The notes below the pieces were generated by a model that was not told the origin of the DNA, made no database searches, and saw only the letters and a list, made by a program, of their open reading frames with translations. DNA of 64,000 nt from an uncultured Clostridia bacterium (GTDB lineage: Bacteria; Bacillota; Clostridia; TANB77; CAG-508). A program made the position numbers and the translations under genes. Shown one piece after another: positions 1 to 9,434 of this stretch. Numbering within the stretch: the first letter of the stretch is position 1; every line of letters begins with the position of its first letter. Location of the stretch: assembly GCA_947167965.1 (NCBI GenBank), contig CAMVJW010000006.1, positions 44,141 through 108,140 of the forward strand. The letters run 5' to 3'.

Positions 1-947
1 AAATTATTCATAATATCTTCTGGAAAATAATCAACTGCCTGTACATTAGTCATTTCATGATTTAATTTTTCAATTGATTCTGATATATCAACATAAATAT
101 TATTCTTAATAATATTTGAAATCTCAGAATCAGCAATATAATAATACTTTCCAACTGTAGGCTTATCTGGTGTTCCAAATACTCTTTCAACATAAGACTC
201 ATAAGATTTATTTACTTCTGTCATCATTGAAATAATAGCAGTTCCAGATTTTTCAACCTTAATTAATTCTTGTTTTGTAAGTACTCCAACACTAATAGTA
301 TTTCCATTTTCATCTTTACTACCATAAGGCTCATTAGGTAACCCATCAGTTAATATAACAACTAATTTATTAGTATCTTTATCTTTTGAGAATGAATTAT
401 TTGCTAATACTAATGCATCATATAAATTTGTTCTTCCCCCTCCATTATATGTATCTATAGCTTTATTCAATTTATCGATATCATTTGACAATTCGGATGT
501 CATTTTAACTTGACTTTCAAATTTTATTATTCCTATTTTAACATTTTCATGATTATTTAAAATATCATTTACTAATGTTTTACTAGCAGAACGAACCACA
601 TCTCTTCTAGTAATAGTTTCATTTTTTATTTTGCTATTCATACTTCCTGATTCATCTATTATTAGAAATATTTCTGTTTTTTTATCAACCTTTTTTACAA
701 TTTCTTCAGTTTTTTGACCATTTGTGACACTAAGTTCAATTGTAACTTCTCCATTGTTTTCATCTATATCAACTATTTTTTTTGATATAGTTCCTTGAGC
801 ATTTTCTAATTGCTTTGTTTCACTTGATTTTTCTACAGCATTTAGTACTTTTTTTGTATCGCTTGCATTTACATTTGCATTAATACTTATAATTATTGAT
901 ATAATAACTATAAATGAAATAATTCTTTTTAAAATTTGTTTTTTCAT
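1..947 (-). CDS. secreted von Willebrand factor A (VWA) domain protein, truncated by window edge
   Basis: Minus-strand translation MKKQILKRIISFIVIISIIISINANVNAS... (signal peptide), then EIFLIIDESGSMNSK (MIDAS DxSGS) and LVVILTDGLPNEP; ORF open to base 1. Confidence 0.85.
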   Translation of the reverse strand, partial: MKKQILKRIISFIVIISIIISINANVNASDTKKVLNAVEKSSETKQLENAQGTISKKIVDIDENNGEVTIELSVTNGQKTEEIVKKVDKKTEIFLIIDESGSMNSKIKNETITRRDVVRSASKTLVNDILNNHENVKIGIIKFESQVKMTSELSNDIDKLNKAIDTYNGGGRTNLYDALVLANNSFSKDKDTNKLVVILTDGLPNEPYGSKDENGNTISVGVLTKQELIKVEKSGTAIISMMTEVNKSYESYVERVFGTPDKPTVGKYYYIADSEISNIIKNNIYVDISESIEKLNHEMTNVQAVDYFPEDIMNN

Positions 948-1069
948 TTTTTTATTCCTTTCCTTTTTTGTATTGTTAATTATACTATTTTTTTTTAAAA
1001 TGTCAATATTCCTTCATTTTTTTGAATCTTGCAATTTCTAATTACATCTTTATTTTATTATTTATTATT

Positions 1070-3556
1070 TTATTTTCTTGCAAATTTTCTTTCTATTTCA
1101 TATTTTGACATTTTAATTATTGTTGGCCTTCCATGAGGACAAGTAAATGGATTTGGTAATTCCAATAATTGATTCATTAAACTATCTACTTCTTCTTTTG
1201 TTAAAACCATTTTTGCTTTAACCGCAGCTTTACATGCAACTGTTGCAAGGAACTTTTCTTCTTTTTCCTGTTTGGCAGTTCTTGCAATTGTATTTATTTC
1301 ATCCAATGTTTCCTTAAATAGTTCTTCTGTATTTAAATCTATACAAATATCTGGAACTCCATTTAGTTTTATAGTATTTTCTCCAAACTCTTCTAACATA
1401 AATCCAGCTCTTCTAAATAAATACATATTATCTTTAGCAATATCCATTTCTTTATGTGTTAATGTGATTATATCTGGAAGAAGTAATAGTTGTGAAGATT
1501 TTTCTCTATCATCATAAAAGTTTTCTTTAACTCTTTCATATAAGATTCTTTCATGTGCAGCATGCTGATCCATTATGTATAATTCATTTTCCATTTCAAA
1601 TATAATATATGTATTAAAAGCAATTCCAACAAATTTATAGTTTACTTTATTATAGTTTTGGTTATCCTCAAACATAGAAACATTATTGTCTTGCATATTT
1701 GAATCAATTGTATAATAGTTTTCTTTCCTCTCTTCTACCTCTTCTTTATTTTTAGTTAAGGTATATGGTTCTTTACCAAATAAGTTTCTATACATTTCTT
1801 CAAATGAAGGCATTTTTGAATTTGTTTCTTTTTCAGTATTATCATCATCTTCAGTTTTTCCCGTGTTTTCTATATTTGTATTTTCTTCTTCATTTTCTTT
1901 GATACTTAATTTATTTTCTTCTGATTTGTCATCTGGTGTTGTATTGTCTTCTTGAACTTCAATATAAGCACTTGAGTTATTTTCTTCTTGTTGTTCAATA
2001 TCATTGTTTAAATTATTTCGTTCTCCTATTGCATTTTCACTATCAGTATTTTCCACATTTTGTTCGTTTTGTGTTGATATTTCAGTATTTTCTATTATAG
2101 AGCTATTTTCTATTTTAATAGTAGCTTCATTATTTGATTGATTTATTTCTTCCTTTTCTTGTTTTTCACCTGATATATTAGTATCTTCAGATGTAGAAAT
2201 TATCTCATTATATTTTTGTTCCATTTCTTTATATTTATCTGTTAAATGAAGATTTGGGTTATTCTCAACTTCTTTTTTTAATGTTGCTTGAAGTTCTTTT
2301 AATTGTTCTACAAATTGCTCGTTAGTGGCTATTTTTGTATTTTTAAATACAGCTGGAACAAAATCATTATCATCTTCTGCAGATTGTACAGAATATGTTT
2401 TTTTACTTAATTCTTCTGCATTTTGAATTTTAAATGCATCTTTTGATGCCTCTTTAGCTTCAGCTGTCTTTTCTCTTTCTGTTTTAATATCATTTTTTAA
2501 AAATGTATCTTTTATAGAATGGTATATTGCTTTAAATACAATGTTTTCTTCACTAAATCTTACTTCTAATTTTGCAGGATGAACATTTACATCTACTTTT
2601 GATGGATCCATTTCTACATTTAAAATCAAAAATGGAAATTTACCAATTGGAAGCAAACCTTTAAATGCTTGCTCTACAGCAGATGACATTGTTTTATCTT
2701 TTATATACCTTTTGTTTACAAAAAATATTTGGTTTGATCTATTTGACCTTGCAATAATTGGTTTTCCAATTACACCTTTTATTTTAATGTTTTCATATTC
2801 ATAGTCAACACTAATTAAATTACTTGCTATTTCTCTTCCATAGATATTATATATTGTATCTATTAAATTTCCACTTCCATTAGTTGAAATTATAGTTTTT
2901 CCTGAATTAATAAGTTTAATTGATATTTCTGGATGTATTAATGCTATTCTTGTAACAACATCTTCAATATAACCAGATTCTGTAAAATCTTTTTTAAGGA
3001 ACTTATATCTAACAGGTGTATTAAAAAATAAATTTCTCACAGTTATTGTAGTACCTTGAGAACATCCTATTTCTTCAGCACTAAGCACATCTCCACCTTC
3101 AACAATTATTTTAGATCCTATTGAATCAGTTGCAGTTCTCGTTACAAGCTCAACATTTGCAATTGCTGCAATACTTGCTAAAGCTTCTCCTCTGAACCCC
3201 ATTGATTTTACAGTGTTTAAATCATCACTTGATCTTATTTTGCTTGTAGCATGTCTTTCAAAAGCAAGCTCTGTATCATCTTTTGCAATTCCTTTTCCAT
3301 CATCAGATATTCTTATAAAAGAAATTCCACCATTTTTTATTTCAATAGTAATATGTTTTGCATCAGCATCTATCGAATTTTCTACCATTTCTTTTACAAC
3401 TGATGCTGGTCTTTCTATAACTTCACCAGCAGCAATTTTATTTATAGTAAGCTCATCTAGTAAAACAATATTTCCCATATATTTCATCCTTTCATTTAAG
3501 TCTTTTGTAGATATTTTTTTCATTTGAATTATATCATTAAGATTTTTCGTTTTCAA
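1070..3556 (-). CDS. mutL: DNA mismatch repair protein MutL; true start probably at the internal Met of MGNIVLLDELTINKIAAGEVIERP
   Basis: GHKL ATPase motifs IAAGEVIERPASVVKEMVENSIDA and GFRGEALASIAA; C-terminal DQHAAHERILYE and ACKAAVKA; long E/N-rich linker. Confidence 0.97.
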   Translation of the reverse strand: MKTKNLNDIIQMKKISTKDLNERMKYMGNIVLLDELTINKIAAGEVIERPASVVKEMVENSIDADAKHITIEIKNGGISFIRISDDGKGIAKDDTELAFERHATSKIRSSDDLNTVKSMGFRGEALASIAAIANVELVTRTATDSIGSKIIVEGGDVLSAEEIGCSQGTTITVRNLFFNTPVRYKFLKKDFTESGYIEDVVTRIALIHPEISIKLINSGKTIISTNGSGNLIDTIYNIYGREIASNLISVDYEYENIKIKGVIGKPIIARSNRSNQIFFVNKRYIKDKTMSSAVEQAFKGLLPIGKFPFLILNVEMDPSKVDVNVHPAKLEVRFSEENIVFKAIYHSIKDTFLKNDIKTEREKTAEAKEASKDAFKIQNAEELSKKTYSVQSAEDDNDFVPAVFKNTKIATNEQFVEQLKELQATLKKEVENNPNLHLTDKYKEMEQKYNEIISTSEDTNISGEKQEKEEINQSNNEATIKIENSSIIENTEISTQNEQNVENTDSENAIGERNNLNNDIEQQEENNSSAYIEVQEDNTTPDDKSEENKLSIKENEEENTNIENTGKTEDDDNTEKETNSKMPSFEEMYRNLFGKEPYTLTKNKEEVEERKENYYTIDSNMQDNNVSMFEDNQNYNKVNYKFVGIAFNTYIIFEMENELYIMDQHAAHERILYERVKENFYDDREKSSQLLLLPDIITLTHKEMDIAKDNMYLFRRAGFMLEEFGENTIKLNGVPDICIDLNTEELFKETLDEINTIARTAKQEKEEKFLATVACKAAVKAKMVLTKEEVDSLMNQLLELPNPFTCPHGRPTIIKMSKYEIERKFARK

Positions 3557-3642
3557 TAAAAAGTAACATATTTTTTTTTAGCTCATATTATATAACATAC
3601 AAAAGTTAAAAAAACAAGCAATTTTAAGCAAGGAGGTTCAAA

Positions 3643-3726
3643 GTGAATTCAAACAATAATAGTGAAATTCTTTGGTTTATCATTCTATTTTTACTTCTTT
3701 TTTGTAATGGTTGTGGAAATAGATAA
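3643..3726 (+). CDS. small hydrophobic Cys-containing protein, YjcZ/sporulation-type (27 aa)
   Basis: GTG start 7 nt after AGGAGG; MNSNNNSEILWFIILFLLLFCNGCGNR*. Confidence 0.6.
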   Translation: MNSNNNSEILWFIILFLLLFCNGCGNR

Positions 3727-3796
3727 ATATCAACAAATTTCAATTAAAACTTGCTAAATACTTAATACTTTTTTATAAAGGGGGTGGGTTTAAATT

Positions 3797-3913
3797 ATGC
3801 CAGAAAATAGATGTGGTGGAAATTGTGGCTTTGGATTTGATGACAATTGTATTTGGATAATCCTTTTAATCCTTTTAATATTCTGTTGTGGAAATAACAA
3901 TAGAGGTTGCTAA
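3797..3913 (+). CDS. small hydrophobic Cys-rich protein, YjcZ/sporulation-type (38 aa)
   Basis: ATG after GGGGGTGGG; MPENRCGGNCGFGFDDNCIWIILLILLIFCCGNNNRGC*; tandem to a similar micro-ORF. Confidence 0.65.
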   Translation: MPENRCGGNCGFGFDDNCIWIILLILLIFCCGNNNRGC

Positions 3914-4039
3914 TTAGCTTAGAGTTTTAAATAGCAAAAAACAGGACGGTACTTTTTTATTGAAAAATATAAAAAATAGCCGTCCAACTTTCTGCTCATT
4001 GATTTTGTTGATTTCTAATAATAAAATTCTTCAAATCTA

Positions 4040-4068
4040 TTGTCAAAAGAAAATTTTTATGTTATTAT
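4040..4068 (+). promoter_or_regulatory. sigma70-type promoter for tRNA-Trp
   Basis: TTGTCA-N17-TATTAT just upstream of the tRNA. Confidence 0.6.
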
Positions 4069-4083
4069 ATTTAAGTAGCATTT

Positions 4084-4158
4084 AGGGGTATAGTGTCAAT
4101 GGTAGCACATCGGTCTCCAAAACCGCCTGTGAGGGTTCGAATCCTTCTACCCCTGCCA
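4084..4158 (+). tRNA. tRNA-Trp (CCA anticodon), CCA encoded
   Basis: Acceptor AGGGGTA/TACCCCT, anticodon loop CTCCAAA, T-loop GGTTCGAATCC, 3' GCCA. Confidence 0.95.
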
Positions 4159-4226
4159 AATTTTTTAAAAAAGAGTATATAATATAGTTTTTTACTATAT
4201 TATATTTTGTTTATTAGGTATAAATT

Positions 4227-4615
4227 ATGTTTTTAGATTAACAAGGGGTCAAGATTTAAGGAAGGAAATACAAAATTTTGTAAATACACATAATATTAAA
4301 GCCGCTATTGTAAAATGTGCTGTTGGTTGTTTGTATGAAGCACATATTAGATTAGCAAATGCAGAAAATACACTACATAAAAAAGAACCATTTGAAATTG
4401 TAAGCTTGATTGGAACTGTCTCTGTAAATGAATGTCATATGCATATTTCAATTGCTGATAAAAATGGTGCAGTTATAGGTGGTCATTTAAAAGAAGGATG
4501 TTTAGTTGGTTCTACTGCTGAAATCTGTATTGAAGAACTAGATAATTATATTCTAACAAGAGAATTTGACAAAACAACTAGTTATAAAGAACTTGTTATA
4601 ACAGAAAAACAATAA
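4227..4615 (+). CDS. PPC/DUF296-domain DNA-binding protein; 5' end disrupted (see findings)
   Basis: Reading frame upstream of ORF 4331 reads ..VFRLTRGQDLRKEIQNFVNTHNIKAAIVKCAVGCLYEAHIRLAN..HMHISIADKNGAVIGGHLKEGC; no canonical start in that frame unless one base is added to the T5 run after ATG 4227. Confidence 0.75.
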
Positions 4616-4623
4616 AATTTTGG

Positions 4624-4671
4624 ACGGTTATATTTTCCAAATAATATGGAAATGTAATCGTCCTTTTTTTA
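4624..4671 (+). terminator. rho-independent terminator after PPC gene
   Basis: ggacggttatattttcca/tggaaatgtaatcgtcc stem followed by T7. Confidence 0.8.
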
Positions 4672-4675
4672 CATC

Positions 4676-5200
4676 TTATTTTTCAATTAATTTTTTTATT
4701 TCTTCATTATTTTTCAATCTCTCACTTAGAAAATGTATTGCTCGGTCATCCTGTGAAACAGCAATTTTTGCTATTTCTTCATTATCTCTTAATCTATAAC
4801 TTGCATACTTTATTATTATTCCTTTATTAGATACTGCATTTTTTACAACTTCTTCATCATCTCTCAATTCTTCACTTGCATAATATAATGTTTGACCATA
4901 TTGTTTAACACTTTCTAAAATTATATCTTTATCAGCTTTTAATCTATCAGAGGCATAGCACGCTGTCCATGGAGCTTTTTTTATAGCTGTTAGCATCGTT
5001 TCTTTATCATCCTTAAGTTTATCACTTGCAAATTCCATTGCTTCTCCGTCATTTAAAACTGCAGCCATTACCACTTCTTTATCATCTTGTAATTTACTTG
5101 CTGCAAATTCTAATAGTTTACCTTTTTTAGATACTGCATTTAAAACATATTCTTTATCTTCTTTATTTTTTTTAATTGATGTAATTTCTATATCTTCCAT
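4676..5200 (-). CDS. DUF4116 repeat protein
   Basis: Repeated 'A(V/S)..G..L.(F/Y)AS..L(K/R)DD(K/E)E' units. Confidence 0.8.
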   Translation of the reverse strand: MEDIEITSIKKNKEDKEYVLNAVSKKGKLLEFAASKLQDDKEVVMAAVLNDGEAMEFASDKLKDDKETMLTAIKKAPWTACYASDRLKADKDIILESVKQYGQTLYYASEELRDDEEVVKNAVSNKGIIIKYASYRLRDNEEIAKIAVSQDDRAIHFLSERLKNNEEIKKLIEK

Positions 5201-5230
5201 AGTTTTATTTCTTTCTTTTTATTTTCATTT

Positions 5231-5953
5231 TTATAAAACAATACACACATCATTTCTTGTTTTATCAACACTAGATGTTTCTTTATAATAATCTGTTAAC
5301 CCACCATTATTATATGTAACATCAATTTTAGGTACAATCTTTCTTTGTTCTTTTTTGTTTTTTGATTCCTCTAAAATACTTTCTCTTAAAGCATCTAAAA
5401 ATGGATTATATATTTTATCCTGTTTTTTTGCTCTATCCATCTTTCTATCTATAATAGATAATATACATTCATTTAATGATATTTTACCCTTTATAACGTC
5501 TTTTGCTAAAACTGAATCTTCTTTTTTAGGCTCAATTTTATCTGCAATATAAACTATTTTGTCTAAGTCTGACATTTCTCCTGATCCGCAAACATGACGT
5601 CTTATTGCTCTTAATATTTTTTCCAATTTGTCTCTATCACTCATTCTATTAAAATGTTTTTCAGTAAGAAAAGCTGAAATAATTCCATGCAATGAATTTG
5701 GATTACACATTACTTCATACTCATACAATTTTAGATTATATCTTGAACAATAATCCAGCATTTCGCTTGAATGATAACTTTTTCCGATATCATGTAATAA
5801 CCCTGCAATATATGCTTCTTCTTCTGGTACATGCCATTTTCTAGCGAGAATTTGACACATTGTAGCAACTCTTAATGAATGTTTATATTTTGGTTTATTA
5901 TTATATAAATAGTATTTTAATATTTTCTTTGCATTTTTTTTATTTAGTTTCAT
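5231..5953 (-). CDS. yqeK: HD-domain hydrolase, YqeK family
   Basis: KYKHSLRVATMCQILARK, AYIAGLLHDIGKSY, IVYIADKIEP. Confidence 0.88.
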   Translation of the reverse strand: MKLNKKNAKKILKYYLYNNKPKYKHSLRVATMCQILARKWHVPEEEAYIAGLLHDIGKSYHSSEMLDYCSRYNLKLYEYEVMCNPNSLHGIISAFLTEKHFNRMSDRDKLEKILRAIRRHVCGSGEMSDLDKIVYIADKIEPKKEDSVLAKDVIKGKISLNECILSIIDRKMDRAKKQDKIYNPFLDALRESILEESKNKKEQRKIVPKIDVTYNNGGLTDYYKETSSVDKTRNDVCIVL

Positions 5954-5985
5954 AATTGCCTTCCATTGTTACATTTTTTTATTTA

Positions 5986-6555
5986 TTAATCTTTATATAT
6001 CTCCATATATATTTCATAATCTCTTAAAATTTTTCTAACATATCCATTAGTCTCTTTAAAAGGAATATTTTCTAAATCTGATCCATCTTTTTTTATTATA
6101 CCTTTATTTATCCAACTATCAACATTTCCAGTACCTGCATTATAAGCAGCCAAAGCTAAACCTATATTATCATATTTTTGAATCAAAATTGATAACATTT
6201 TTGTACCTAAATTAATATTAACATTTGGATCATAAATATTATCATTTGTAACGTTAACTTCTGCTTTAGGCGCAATTTCTTCTGCAGTTGCATATAAAAG
6301 CTGCATTAATCCAATAGCTCCTTGTGAAGATTTAGCATATTGGTCAAAATTACTCTCTGCCTTAATAGTTGCATACACCAAATATTTATCAACATTATAC
6401 TTGCTAGAGTATTTTTCCACATATTCAGAATACTCTATTTTATATATTTTTTTCAAGGTAAAGGTTTTAATATTTTTATAGTTAGCACATAATACTAAAA
6501 CAATTATTATTAAAATAACAAATACTATTTTTTTCAATATTTTCTCCTTTTTCAT
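5986..6555 (-). CDS. lytic transglycosylase (SLT family), membrane anchored
   Basis: N-terminal TM; YATIKAESNFDQYAKSSQGAIGLMQLL and ALAAYNAGTGNVDSW. Confidence 0.92.
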   Translation of the reverse strand: MKKEKILKKIVFVILIIIVLVLCANYKNIKTFTLKKIYKIEYSEYVEKYSSKYNVDKYLVYATIKAESNFDQYAKSSQGAIGLMQLLYATAEEIAPKAEVNVTNDNIYDPNVNINLGTKMLSILIQKYDNIGLALAAYNAGTGNVDSWINKGIIKKDGSDLENIPFKETNGYVRKILRDYEIYMEIYKD

Positions 6556-6575
6556 TTATTTCAGCATTTTTCTAC

Positions 6576-6688
6576 AAGCAAGTCTGTCCCATTTTCAAAA
6601 CGGGACTGTCCCGTTTTCGAAATAGACCTGTCCCGTTTTTAAAACGGGACTGTCCCCAAATTGAAGAAGGTGTGTCCCCAAATTGAAA
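6576..6688 (+). repeat. R1: intergenic TGTCCC palindromic repeat
   Basis: aagtctgtcccattttcaaaacgggactgtcccgttttcgaaatagacctgtcccgtttttaaaacgggactgtccccaaattgaag...gtgtccccaaattg. Confidence 0.95.
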
Positions 6689-9421
6689 TTATTTGCAATC
6701 ATACCAAGTTGTAGCCTCTGATATTTCTGCTATTAAAGGAACATTTAAATGTACTGCATTTTCCATAGATTCTTTTAATATTTTTTTGATTTCCTCTTTT
6801 TCTTCAATAGGAGCTTCTATCATCATTTCATCATGAACTTGAAGCACAATTTTTGATTTTAGTTTTTTTGCTTTTAATTCATTATATACCTTTATCATTG
6901 CTATTTTCATAATGTCAGCTGCTGTTCCCTGTATTGGAGTATTCATTGCAGCTCTTTTTCCAAATTCTCTAATCATATAATTATTCGACTTAAGTTCATT
7001 TATATATCTTCTTCTTCCAAACATAGTAGAAGCAAATCCTTTTTGTTTTGCAATTTCAACTACTTCATCCATATATGATTTAATTCCTGAGTATTCTTCT
7101 AAATACTGTTCTATATATTTTTTTGCAGCTTTTCTTCCAATTCCAAGTTGTTCACCTAATCCAAAATCACTTATTCCATATACAATTCCAAAATTTACTG
7201 CTTTAGCGCTGCTTCTTTCTTCCTTTGTTATTTCTTCTATTGGCTTATTTAATACTTTTGATGCTGCTTGTTTATGGATGTCTTCTCCATTATTAAATGC
7301 TTCACACATATTTTTATCTCCTGACATATGTGCTAAAACTCTTAATTCAATTTGAGAATAATCCGCATCTATATATACTTTTCCATCTTCTGGTTTGAAA
7401 ATTCTTCTAACTTGTTTTCCAAGCTCAAATCTAGTTGGTATGTTTTGAAGATTCGGTTCTGTCGAGCTAATTCTTCCTGTTGCTGTTATAGTTTGATGAA
7501 AAAATGAATGTATTCTTTTTGATTTTGGATTTATATATGGTTTTAATCCTTCAACATAAGTTGAATTTAACTTCATATATTGTCTATAATCTAATATTTC
7601 TGAAATGATTGGATTTTCAGATTTCAATTTTTCTAAAACTTCTACATCTGTTGAATACCCACTTTTAGTTTTCTTTATAACAGGTAGTTTCATTTTGTTA
7701 AAAAGAATTTCTCCTAATTGTTTTGTAGAATTAATATTAAATTCTTCTCCAGCAAATTCATAGATATTTTTTGTTTTTATTTCTAATTGTTCTTTTAAAA
7801 CATTTCCGAATGCTTCTAGTTCTTGAATATCAGCATACATACCGTTCCATTGCATATTAGCTAACACTTCAACTGTAGGCATATCAATATTATTAAATAA
7901 ATCTAAAGCATTTATTTCTTCTAATTTTTCTTTTGTTTTTTCAGCTATCTTCCATATAGAATATGCATATAAAGCTTGTTTAAATTTTTGAGCATCATTT
8001 CCAGTATTTTTTTCATTAACATCAAATAAATTTATTTGTTTATCTTGATTTTCTTCTAAATTGTTTGCATGTAAATAATCATTTACATTTATTTCAATAT
8101 ATTCCTCACATAAATTATCCATTGGATATTTTCCTATTGTGGGATTTAAAATATATGCTGCAACAACAATATCATATTTAAAATTGACTGGATTAATTCC
8201 CATTTGCTTTAGAACTATATACATGTAATTAATTTCATATCCATATTTTTCTATTTGTGAATCTTCAAATAAAGATTTTAACATTTCTTTAAATCTATCT
8301 TCTTGTCCTACAGCGGATATAGTATATATCTCATTTTTTTCAAAATCATATATGTTAATACCTATAACATTACTTTTAATAATTTGTTCTGGATTAGTAT
8401 TATCTTCTAACTCAAAATAATATACTAATTTTCCTAGTCTCTTTACTGTTTTTGTAACATCCTCTATTGAAATACTATCATTTATTGTAAATAATTTTGA
8501 TAAATCTTTATTTATTTCTTTTTGGCTTGTTTCACTAGATAATTCAAATCTTTCTATAAATCTTTTAAAACGATATTCTTCAAAAAGTTTTAATACTTCT
8601 TCATTATTCCATTCTTCGGTCTTTAAGTCTTCTAATGTATCATCAATTGGAACATCACAATTAATCTCTCCCAAAGTTCTTGAAAGAACAGCCATTTCCT
8701 TGTTTTCTATAATGTTTTCTTTTTGTTTTCCTTTTAAGTCATCTTCTCCATTTTCAATTTTTTTGTATAAGTTTTCTATTGTTCCATATTTTTGAATAAG
8801 ACTAATTGCACTTTTAGATCCAATTCCTGGAACTCCTGGAATATTATCTGAAGTATCTCCTTGAAGCCCTTTAACTTCAATTAATTGCTTTGGCTCTAAT
8901 CCATATTCTTCCAATATTGTGTTTTTATCATAAATTTCAGTTTCTGTTTTTCCTCCCTTAGTTCTTGGAATATAGATTTTAACTTTATCTGTTGCTAGTT
9001 GAAATGTATCTCTATCTCCAGATAGAATAATAACCTCTAATCCTTGCTTTTCTCCATATTTACTTAATGTTCCTAAAATATCGTCTCCTTCAAAGCCTTC
9101 TTTTTCTACAATATCAATATTCATAGCTTTTAAAACATCTTTAATCATAGGCATTTGCTGAGCAAGTTCTTCAGGCATTCCATGGCGATTAGCTTTGTAT
9201 CCCTCATATAATTTGTGTCTAGCTGTTTTTGCTTTTAAATCAAATGAAACTGCTATATAATCTGGATTTATATCTTCTAAATTTTTAAATAGAATCGCTA
9301 AAAAACCATATACTGCATTTGTATATTTCCCATTACTACTTAACATTTTATTTCCCATAATCCCATAAAATGCTCTATTCATAATACTATTTCCATCTAT
9401 TAATAACATTTTTTTACTCAA
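6689..9421 (-). CDS. polA: DNA polymerase I
   Basis: 5'-nuclease domain (LLIDGNSIMNRAFYG), polymerase motifs DYSQIELRVLAHMSGD, VNFGIVYG, VHDEMMIE. Confidence 0.98.
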   Translation of the reverse strand: MSKKMLLIDGNSIMNRAFYGIMGNKMLSSNGKYTNAVYGFLAILFKNLEDINPDYIAVSFDLKAKTARHKLYEGYKANRHGMPEELAQQMPMIKDVLKAMNIDIVEKEGFEGDDILGTLSKYGEKQGLEVIILSGDRDTFQLATDKVKIYIPRTKGGKTETEIYDKNTILEEYGLEPKQLIEVKGLQGDTSDNIPGVPGIGSKSAISLIQKYGTIENLYKKIENGEDDLKGKQKENIIENKEMAVLSRTLGEINCDVPIDDTLEDLKTEEWNNEEVLKLFEEYRFKRFIERFELSSETSQKEINKDLSKLFTINDSISIEDVTKTVKRLGKLVYYFELEDNTNPEQIIKSNVIGINIYDFEKNEIYTISAVGQEDRFKEMLKSLFEDSQIEKYGYEINYMYIVLKQMGINPVNFKYDIVVAAYILNPTIGKYPMDNLCEEYIEINVNDYLHANNLEENQDKQINLFDVNEKNTGNDAQKFKQALYAYSIWKIAEKTKEKLEEINALDLFNNIDMPTVEVLANMQWNGMYADIQELEAFGNVLKEQLEIKTKNIYEFAGEEFNINSTKQLGEILFNKMKLPVIKKTKSGYSTDVEVLEKLKSENPIISEILDYRQYMKLNSTYVEGLKPYINPKSKRIHSFFHQTITATGRISSTEPNLQNIPTRFELGKQVRRIFKPEDGKVYIDADYSQIELRVLAHMSGDKNMCEAFNNGEDIHKQAASKVLNKPIEEITKEERSSAKAVNFGIVYGISDFGLGEQLGIGRKAAKKYIEQYLEEYSGIKSYMDEVVEIAKQKGFASTMFGRRRYINELKSNNYMIREFGKRAAMNTPIQGTAADIMKIAMIKVYNELKAKKLKSKIVLQVHDEMMIEAPIEEKEEIKKILKESMENAVHLNVPLIAEISEATTWYDCK

Positions 9422-9434
9422 AGTTTAGTTCCTC

